NCBI GenBank assembly: GCA_036507005.1 | Contig: DASXQT010000070.1 | Span: forward strand, 21,211 to 85,210 | Length of the DNA stretch: 64,000 nt | From: WS-2 sp036507005 | Lineage (GTDB): Bacteria > Eisenbacteria > RBG-16-71-46 | Direction of reading: 5' to 3' | In this document: positions 57,358 through 64,000 of the stretch, piece by piece | Layout of the letters: each line of letters opens with the position of its first letter | How positions within the stretch are numbered: position 1 is the first letter of the stretch | Translations under genes and position numbers: made by a program | The notes under the pieces: generated by a model | Seen by the model: the letters and a program-made list of their open reading frames with translations, nothing else | The model's database searches: none | What the model was told of the DNA's origin: nothing

Positions 57358-60045
57358 CTAGCGCTCCACCCTTTCGGCCTCCGCCGCCTTGCGGGCGCGG
57401 ACCCGGAGCCCTGCGCCCGCGGGCGAGCCCAGGCGGTTGAGCTCGACGCCGGGGAACGCGTAGGGCACGAACACCGAGCCCGGCGGGACCGCGTCGTCGA
57501 TCGACGCGGGCAGCTCGAGCGCTCCCGTCGGGCCCGCGAGCTCGAGGGCCTCACCCTCGCCCACGCCGAGGCGCCGCGCCTCGCCCGGGTTCAGGAACGC
57601 GCGCCCGGGCTTGGCGAGCCGCGGCAGCAGCTCGGTGCGGTGCGAGAGGCTGCCCTGGAGGAAGAGCGTCCCGCCCGAGAGCAGCCACAGCCCGTCGGCC
57701 GGCCCGGCGGCCGGGCGCAGGTCTTCGGCCGGGGCGAGCGCGCCGCCCACCGGAGCCTCGCGCGACCACTGGGGCCCGAGCGGCAGCAGCGTGGCCCAGC
57801 TCGTGCCCGCGAAGCCAGGTGCCAGGCGCGCGATCTCGCGGTACACGTCCTCGGGGCCGCGGTGGCTCCACGAGGCGCCGAGGGCGCGCGCCACGGCGGT
57901 GAAGATCTCGGCGTCGCTGCGCGCCCCGCGCCGGGGCGCGAGCGCCCGCGCGGCGCGCTGGATGCGGCGCTCGCAGTTGACCGTGGTCCCCTCCTTCTCG
58001 GCGAAGGCGGCGGCCGCGAACACGACGTGCGCGTGGCGCGCGGTGTCGGTGAGGAACAGGTCGTTCACGATCACGAGCTCGGCCCGCTCCAGCGCGCGCT
58101 CGGCGAGCGCGCGGTCGGGGGCGCTCCGGAGCCAGTGGTCACCCGCGATCCACAGCGCGCGGACCCTCCCCTCGGCCGCCGCGGCCAGGATCTCGGGCGC
58201 GGTCATGCCGGCCACGCGGTTCAAGCTCTTCCCCCACTGCTGCTCGAACGGCCGGCGCGCGTCCGGGTCCGCGACCGGGACGTATCCCGGCAGCCGGTCG
58301 GGCACGAGGCCCATGTCGAGCGCGCCCTGGCTGTTGTGGTGGGGCCCCAGGTACATCACGCGCGAGCCGTCTGAGCGCAGCGCGCCGCTCACCCACCCCA
58401 GGTTGCCGATCGCGAGGAGGAGCGCTACCGCCTTGGGGTGCTCGGCCACCCCGCGGCCGAAGAGCACCGCCTTCCGCCCCGCCGCGCGCAGCCGCGTCGC
58501 CGCCGCGCGCAGCGCCTCCGCCGGCACGCCGCTCTCCTCTGCCGCGCGCTCCACCGTCCAGGCCGCGAGCGCGCCCTTCAGGCCCGGCAGCCCGGCCGCG
58601 ATCTCGCGCGGCAGATCGGGCGGGTCGCCGGCATCGAGCGCGGCGCGCGTGAGCCCGTGGAGGAGCGCGAGCTCGCCCCCGGGCTTGACGCCCAGCCACT
58701 CGCCGCGGAACTTGGGGCGCGCGAGCTTCACCCGCCGCGCGTGCGCGACGGTGAGGTGGACGCCGAGCTGGTGCTGGCCGCGGATCAGCGCCGCCTGGGC
58801 GAGCGGCGCCTCGCCCTGCAGGTCCTCGAGCAGGACCAGCACCTCCTCGGCGCGCTCCAGGTCGCTGAAGGAGAGCGCCGGGCGGCCCCCGCCCGTGGCC
58901 TCGAGCAGCGCGGCGCCGGGAACGGGCGAGACGAAGCGCGTGCGCGCGTCCACGTGGTTCGTGCCGATCACGCCGCGCGCCAGTTTCTGGAACAGGTACT
59001 GCTCCTCGAGGTAGAGCTTCTCGCCCCCCAGGAACGCGACCGCCTCCGGGCCGTGGGTGGCGGCGATCGACTCGAGCCGCGCCGCGGCGAAGGCCACCGC
59101 CTCGTCGAAGCTCGCGGGCGTGTGCGCGCCGCCGGCGCGCAGCAGCGGCCGCGAGAGCCGCTCCTCGCGATTCACGAACTCGTAGCCGAAGCGCCCGCGC
59201 ACGCACAGGTACTCCTGGTTCACGCCGCGGTACTCGGTGCCGCGCGCGCGCAGGATCTCCGCGCCGCGCACGCCGAGCCGCACGCTGCAGCCGTTCGAGC
59301 ACCACGGGCAGATCGTGACGTGCTGGCGCAGGTCCCAGGGCCGCGCCTGGAAGCGGTAGGGCAGCGCGGTGAGCGCCCCGACCGGGCAGACCTCGATGCA
59401 GTTGCCGCACTGCTCGCAGTCGAGCGGGCGGCGGTCGAACGAGGAGATCTCGGTGCGCACGCCGCGCTGGTGCGCGGTCAGCGCGTCGTCGCCCATGATC
59501 TCGTCGCAGTAGCGCACGCAGCGCATGCACACGATGCAGCGGTTGGCCTCCTTCTTCACCACCGGCCCCAGATCCTCGGAGACGAACGTGCGCTTGGCCT
59601 CGTCCATTCGCGAGAAGTCGGCGCCGAAGGCGAAGGCCAGGTCCTGGAGCTGGCACTCGCCGCCCTCGTCGCACACCGGGCAGTCGAGCGGGTGGTTGAC
59701 GAGCAGGAACTCCATGACGCCCTTGCGCGCCTTGACCGCCCCCGGCGACTCGGTCGCGACCACCATGCCCTCGGCGACCGTGGTGGTGCACCCGGTCTGG
59801 GGCTTCGGCATCCACGCGATCTCGGGCGCGCCGTCGGCGCCCAAGACCGGCTTCCCCTCGCGATCGCGCTTCGGCATCCCGATCTCGACCACGCAGATCC
59901 GGCAGGCGCCGAGCGGCGGGAGCTTCTGGTGCGAGCAGAAGATCGGGACGTGCACCTCCGCCATGCGCGCGGCGTCGGTGACCAGCGTGCCGGCCGGGAC
60001 GGCGAGCGTGCGGCCGTTGATCGTGACGCGCACCGAGCCGCTCAT
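57358..60045 (-). CDS. nuoG: NADH-quinone oxidoreductase subunit G
   Basis: 895 residues, with an ATG overlapping the nuoF stop. The N-terminal ferredoxin part binds the 2Fe-2S centre (CSHQKLPPLGACRIC plus a later Cys). HPLDCPVCDEGGEC is the His/Cys 4Fe-4S site N5. CIVCMRCVRYC and CEQCGNCIEVCPVGAL hold the remaining four-Cys site(s). CPWCSNGC with a Cys 28 residues later gives the extra N7 cluster found only in some lineages. A molybdopterin-oxidoreductase-like but cofactor-free domain follows. It should pass electrons on to NuoI, whose gene is missing from this operon. Confidence 0.94.
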   Translation of the reverse strand: MSGSVRVTINGRTLAVPAGTLVTDAARMAEVHVPIFCSHQKLPPLGACRICVVEIGMPKRDREGKPVLGADGAPEIAWMPKPQTGCTTTVAEGMVVATESPGAVKARKGVMEFLLVNHPLDCPVCDEGGECQLQDLAFAFGADFSRMDEAKRTFVSEDLGPVVKKEANRCIVCMRCVRYCDEIMGDDALTAHQRGVRTEISSFDRRPLDCEQCGNCIEVCPVGALTALPYRFQARPWDLRQHVTICPWCSNGCSVRLGVRGAEILRARGTEYRGVNQEYLCVRGRFGYEFVNREERLSRPLLRAGGAHTPASFDEAVAFAAARLESIAATHGPEAVAFLGGEKLYLEEQYLFQKLARGVIGTNHVDARTRFVSPVPGAALLEATGGGRPALSFSDLERAEEVLVLLEDLQGEAPLAQAALIRGQHQLGVHLTVAHARRVKLARPKFRGEWLGVKPGGELALLHGLTRAALDAGDPPDLPREIAAGLPGLKGALAAWTVERAAEESGVPAEALRAAATRLRAAGRKAVLFGRGVAEHPKAVALLLAIGNLGWVSGALRSDGSRVMYLGPHHNSQGALDMGLVPDRLPGYVPVADPDARRPFEQQWGKSLNRVAGMTAPEILAAAAEGRVRALWIAGDHWLRSAPDRALAERALERAELVIVNDLFLTDTARHAHVVFAAAAFAEKEGTTVNCERRIQRAARALAPRRGARSDAEIFTAVARALGASWSHRGPEDVYREIARLAPGFAGTSWATLLPLGPQWSREAPVGGALAPAEDLRPAAGPADGLWLLSGGTLFLQGSLSHRTELLPRLAKPGRAFLNPGEARRLGVGEGEALELAGPTGALELPASIDDAVPPGSVFVPYAFPGVELNRLGSPAGAGLRVRARKAAEAERVER

Positions 60046-61355
60046 GCCGGGACCGCCTCCGCCTGGCGCTCGGTCAGCCCCGGCGCGCGCCGGTTCACCA
60101 GGCAGCGGCGCTCGCGCACGTGGAACTCGAACTCGTCGCGGAAGTGCTGGATCGCGCCCAGCACCGGCATGGCCGCGGCGTCCCCGAGCGCGCAGAACGA
60201 CTTGCCCAGGATGTTGTCCGAGACGTCGCTCAACAGGTCGATGTCGCTCTCCCGGCCCTCGCCGCGCTCGAGCCGCTCGAACACCTCGCTCATCCAGTAG
60301 GTGCCCTCGCGGCACGGGGTGCACTTGCCGCAGGACTCGTGCTCGTAGAAGCGCGTGATGTTCCAGAGCGCGTCCACGATGCAGGTCTGGTCGTCGATCA
60401 CGATCACGCCGCCCGACCCGAGCAGGGTGCCGGCCGCGACCATGGACTCGAAGTCGAGCCCGGTCGAGAGCTTCGAGGCCGGAAGCAGGGGCACCGAGGA
60501 GCCGCCCGGGATCACGGCCTTGATCGCCATGCCCCCCAGCAGGCCGCCGCAGTGCTCCTCGATCAGGGTCGAGAGCGGGAGCCCCATCGGCACCTCGTAG
60601 TTCCCCGGCTTCCGCACCGGGCCCGAGACGCTCAGGATCTTGGTGCCCGGGCTCTTCTCGGTGCCCCACTGCCGGAACCACGGCGCGCCGTTCTTCAAGA
60701 TCGGCGGCACGTTCATCAGGGTCTCGACGTTGTTCACCACGGTCGGGCAGGCGTAGAGCCCCTCCACCGCCGGGAACGGAGGCTTCAGGCGCGGCTGGCC
60801 GCGGTAGCCCTCGAGCGAGGAGAGGAGCGCGGTCTCCTCGCCGCAGATGTAGGCGCCGGCGCCGAGGTGGGTGTGGATCTCGAGCGCGAAGCCCCGGCCC
60901 GCCACCGCGGGGCCGAGGAATCCCGCCGCCCGCGCCTCGGCGATCGCGCGGTCGAGGATCTGCTGGATGTACTCGAACTCGCCGCGCAGGTAGATGTAGC
61001 CGACGTGGGCCTGGATCGCCCACGCGGCGAGGATCATGCCCTCGAGGAGCAGATGGGGGTTCTTCTCCATCAGCTCGCGGTCCTTGAAGGTGCCGGGCTC
61101 GCTCTCGTCGGCGTTGCACACCAGGTAGCGGGGCTTGGGCGAGTCCTTGGGCACGAAGCCCCACTTGAGCCCGGTCGGGAATCCCGCGCCGCCGCGGCCG
61201 CGGAGCCCCGAGGCCTTCACCACGTCGATGCATTCTCCCGGCGGCTTCACGCCCACCATCGCCGATGCGGCCTCGTAGCCGCCGCCCTTGCGGTAGGTCT
61301 CGATCGAGGCGAGCCCCGGGGTGTCGATGTCGCTGAAGAGCAGCGGCCCCCTCAC
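60042..61355 (-). CDS. nuoF: NADH-quinone oxidoreductase subunit F
   Basis: 437 residues from a GTG overlapping nuoE. It holds the NADH and FMN sites and cluster N3. Marks are GLRGRGGAGFPTGLKW, CNADESEPGTFKDRELM, GAGAYICGEETALLSSLEG, and the cluster ligands ESCGKCTPCREGT with a later Cys in GKSFCALGD. It is the entry point for electrons from NADH. Confidence 0.96.
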   Translation of the reverse strand: MRGPLLFSDIDTPGLASIETYRKGGGYEAASAMVGVKPPGECIDVVKASGLRGRGGAGFPTGLKWGFVPKDSPKPRYLVCNADESEPGTFKDRELMEKNPHLLLEGMILAAWAIQAHVGYIYLRGEFEYIQQILDRAIAEARAAGFLGPAVAGRGFALEIHTHLGAGAYICGEETALLSSLEGYRGQPRLKPPFPAVEGLYACPTVVNNVETLMNVPPILKNGAPWFRQWGTEKSPGTKILSVSGPVRKPGNYEVPMGLPLSTLIEEHCGGLLGGMAIKAVIPGGSSVPLLPASKLSTGLDFESMVAAGTLLGSGGVIVIDDQTCIVDALWNITRFYEHESCGKCTPCREGTYWMSEVFERLERGEGRESDIDLLSDVSDNILGKSFCALGDAAAMPVLGAIQHFRDEFEFHVRERRCLVNRRAPGLTERQAEAVPA

Positions 61356-61861
61356 GGCAGCTTCTCCAGCAGGGCGTCCACCTTGGCCTCGTCGAGATTC
61401 TCGTGGTAGTCGAAGCCGACCTGCATGCACGGGGCGCCGCCGCACGCGGCCAGGCACTCCACGCGCCGCAGGGTGAAGCGCCCGTCGGGCGTGGTCTCGC
61501 CGTGGCCGATCCCGAGCTTCCGCTCGAGGTGGCGGAACAGGCGGTCTGCGCCCATCAGCGAGCACGACAGCGTGCGGCACACCTGGAGGTGGTGGCGGCC
61601 CACCGGCCGGAGGTTGAACATCGTGTAGAAGGTGGCGATCCCGAACACCTCGGGCTCGGGCAGCTCGACCGTGCGCGCCACGAGCTGCATCGCCGCGGGC
61701 GGAATCCAGCCCCACTCGCGCTGCGCGATCCACAGCACCGGCAGCACCGCCGAGCGCCGGTTCGGATAGCGCGCGAGCGCCTGATCCAGCTCGGCGCGGC
61801 GCGCCTCGGGCCACTCGAGCGCGGGGCCCTCGCTCCCGATCGCGACCGTGTCCGCGCTCAC
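61352..61861 (-). CDS. nuoE: NADH-quinone oxidoreductase subunit E
   Basis: 169 residues from a GTG overlapping the nuoD stop (GTGA). A thioredoxin-like 2Fe-2S protein (centre N1a) with ligands CRTLSC and CLAACGGAPC. FGIATFYTMFNLRPVG is also typical of the family. It docks on NuoF. Confidence 0.95.
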   Translation of the reverse strand: MSADTVAIGSEGPALEWPEARRAELDQALARYPNRRSAVLPVLWIAQREWGWIPPAAMQLVARTVELPEPEVFGIATFYTMFNLRPVGRHHLQVCRTLSCSLMGADRLFRHLERKLGIGHGETTPDGRFTLRRVECLAACGGAPCMQVGFDYHENLDEAKVDALLEKLP

Positions 61862-63042
61862 CGGTCCACCTCGCCGAGCACGATGTCGATGCTCCCGATC
61901 GCGGTGATCACGTCGGCCACCAGGCGCCCGCGGATCATGGCGGGCAGGGCCTGCAGGTGCACGAACGAGGGCGAGCGCACCTTCATGCGCCAGGGGCGGG
62001 GCGTGCCGTCGGAGACGAAGTAGAAGCCCAGCTCTCCCTTGGGCGCCTCGACCGCCTGGTAGGCCTCGCCCACCGGCGGGAAGAAGCCGTGCGCCACGAT
62101 CTTGAAGTGGTGGATCAGGGCCTCCATCGAGGTCTTCACCTCCTCCTTGGGCGGCAGCACGTACTTGTAGTCGCGCAGCCGGTACTCGCCCTTCTCCCCG
62201 CCCAGATCGCGGATGCGCCGGATCGCCTGGCCGGCGATGCGCGTGGACTGCCGCAGCTCCTGCACCCGGACCTGGTAGCGGTCGTAGGCGTCGCCGTTCT
62301 TGCCCACCGGGACCACGAAGTCGTACTCGTCGTAGTCGCAGTAGGGCTGCGCCTTGCGCAGGTCCCACTCCACGCCCGAGCCGCGCAGCACCGGGCCGGT
62401 CGCGCCGAGCGCGATCGCCTCCTTCGCGGGGAGCGGCGCCACGCCCTGGGTGCGCGCGAGCCAGATCGGGTTCTTCGTCAGCAGCTTCTCGTACTCGTCG
62501 ACGTGCTTGGGCATCTCGTCCACGAACTTCTGGCAGCGGTCGAGGAAGCCCGCGGGGAGATCCATCGCGAGGCCGCCGACGCGGATGTAGGAGGCGGTCA
62601 TGCGCGCGCCGCACACGTGCTCGTAGATCGAGAGCACCTTCTCCCGCTCGCGGAAGCAGTAGAAGAACACCGTCATCGCGCCGATGTCGAGCGCGTGGGT
62701 GCCGAGCCACACGCAGTGCGCGCTGATGCGCGTCAGCTCGGTGAGCAGCACGCGGATCGCCTGGGCCCGCGCCGGCGCCTCGATCCCGAGCAGCTTCTCG
62801 GCCGCCAGGCAGAGCGCCAGGTTGTTCGACATCGGCGCCAGGTAGTCCATGCGGTCGGTCTGCGGGATGGACTGGGTGTAGGTCTTGTACTCGGCCTGCT
62901 TCTCCATGCCGGTGTGGAGGTAGCCGATGATCGGGCGGGCCTCGACCACGGTCTCGCCGTCCAGCTCGAGCACGACGCGCAGCACGCCGTGGGTCGAGGG
63001 GTGCTGCGGCCCCATGTTGAGGGTCATGGTCTCAGTGCGCAC
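61858..63042 (-). CDS. nuoD: NADH-quinone oxidoreductase subunit D
   Basis: 394 residues; a GTG start is used, and an ATG 15 nt later is an alternative. It is the hydrogenase-like 49-kDa subunit forming the quinone site with NuoB. Marks are MGPQHPSTHGVLR (quinone-site His), IGYLHTGMEKQAE, TDRMDYLAPMSNN and GELGFYFVSDGTPRPWR. It overlaps nuoC by 11 bp and is separate, not fused as NuoCD. Confidence 0.95.
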   Translation of the reverse strand: MRTETMTLNMGPQHPSTHGVLRVVLELDGETVVEARPIIGYLHTGMEKQAEYKTYTQSIPQTDRMDYLAPMSNNLALCLAAEKLLGIEAPARAQAIRVLLTELTRISAHCVWLGTHALDIGAMTVFFYCFREREKVLSIYEHVCGARMTASYIRVGGLAMDLPAGFLDRCQKFVDEMPKHVDEYEKLLTKNPIWLARTQGVAPLPAKEAIALGATGPVLRGSGVEWDLRKAQPYCDYDEYDFVVPVGKNGDAYDRYQVRVQELRQSTRIAGQAIRRIRDLGGEKGEYRLRDYKYVLPPKEEVKTSMEALIHHFKIVAHGFFPPVGEAYQAVEAPKGELGFYFVSDGTPRPWRMKVRSPSFVHLQALPAMIRGRLVADVITAIGSIDIVLGEVDR

Positions 63043-63594
63043 GGTACCGGACCTTCTTGGGGGCGAGCTTCTTGAGCTTGGGGTCGGGCACGAGGCGGCC
63101 CGGCGTGTTGTGGGTGAACGCCACCTCCTCGTAGCCGAGCGGAGAGTCCTTGCGCAGCGGCCAGCCCACCCAGTCCTCGGGCAGCAGGATGCGGGTGAGG
63201 CCGGGATGGCCCGTGAACTCGATCCCGTAGAAGTCGTAGGTCTCGCGCTCGTGCCAGTCGGCGGTGGGCCACACGCCGGTCACGCTCGGCACCCGCGGGT
63301 TCTGCTCCTCGAGCGTCACCTTGAGGTGCACGCGCGCGTTGCGCCCGAGCGAGAGCAGCCCGTACACCACCTCGAAGCGCGGGTCGCGCGGCAGGTAGTC
63401 GACGCCCGCGATCCAGGACAGCAGGGCGAAGTCGAGCTCGGGATCGTCGCGCAGGAAGGTGGCGATCTCGACCAGCCGCTCGGCGGGGACGTAGAGGGTG
63501 AAGTCGCGCACCGCGTCGCCGGTCTGGCGCCGGATCGAGGCATCGGGGAAGCGGACGCGCAGGCGCTCCTCGATGCGCTCCGGCGCGAGCGCGC

Positions 63595-63598
<4 letters not shown>
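63032..63598 (-). CDS. nuoC: NADH-quinone oxidoreductase subunit C
   Basis: 188 residues, with an ATG overlapping the nuoB stop. It is the 30-kDa peripheral-arm subunit. Marks are WPTADWHERETYDFYGIEFTGHPGLTRILLPEDWVGWPLRKD and the early FALLSWIAGVDY; only parts are needed to identify it (ERETYDFYGI, RILLPEDW). A Lys-rich C-terminus (LKKLAPKKVRYR) extends a little past the usual end. Confidence 0.95.

Positions 63599-64000
<402 letters not shown>

Overview
The window is very GC-rich, with a strong preference for G or C at third codon positions. Genes are packed in operons whose neighbours usually overlap at ATGA or GTGA. Two large secreted proteins end in a FlgD-type/T9SS-like C-terminal module. 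That module, a heterotrophic complex I operon and sigma-54 control suggest an uncultured FCB-group bacterium, for example Candidatus Eisenbacteria. This placement is inference; there is no rRNA in the window. No tRNA, rRNA or CRISPR array was found.

Layout. 0.2-3.7 kb: a secreted DUF4331 protein diverging from an ECF sigma/anti-sigma pair. 3.8-4.8 kb: a small gene plus a MntA/HepT toxin-antitoxin pair, followed by a copied fragment of the anti-sigma gene. 4.8-9.7 kb: a 1623-residue beta-helix protein with repeated modules. 9.7-10.5 kb: an AT-rich promoter region and a DUF433 antitoxin with a broken toxin. 10.5-15.0 and 19.6-21.8 kb: two operons for anhydro-MurNAc release, uptake and breakdown (spoIID-like, anmK, two permeases; binding protein, murQ). 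They share a near-identical promoter and are separated by a 4.6-kb, lower-GC accessory patch (DUF2971, a duplicated-domain secreted protein, an AbiTii protein, an XRE protein).

21.9-37.3 kb is a defence locus. Seven coupled genes run leftward: SNF2 helicase-DUF3883, AIPR, DUF3644 (HEPN), DUF1156 DNA methylase, AAA ATPase, DUF4276 (TOPRIM-like) and DUF499 ATPase. A divergent XRE/ImmA-type pair lies upstream, followed by a Clp-fold serine protease. The 5' end of the methylase gene is duplicated on the far side of DUF3644, a scar that shows how that gene joined the operon. The core resembles predicted DUF499/DUF1156/helicase modules related to DISARM; the full combination is the best candidate here for an undescribed system.

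39.4-50.3 kb is mostly housekeeping: a decayed and an intact mutM around a small monooxygenase-like gene, a DEAD-box helicase with an altered motif III, a GT-C membrane protein, an AlaX editing protein, a sigma-54 activator, a membrane protein, and moaC-moeA. A 152-bp foldback element separates moeA from the nuo operon. 50.5-64.0 kb holds nuoB (partial), C, D, E, F, G, H, J, K, L, M, N. nuoI is absent: nuoH and nuoJ overlap directly. Several genes (both mutM copies, moaC, the XRE gene, murQ, the permease operon) have promoter-like boxes so close to the start codon that their mRNAs are probably leaderless.
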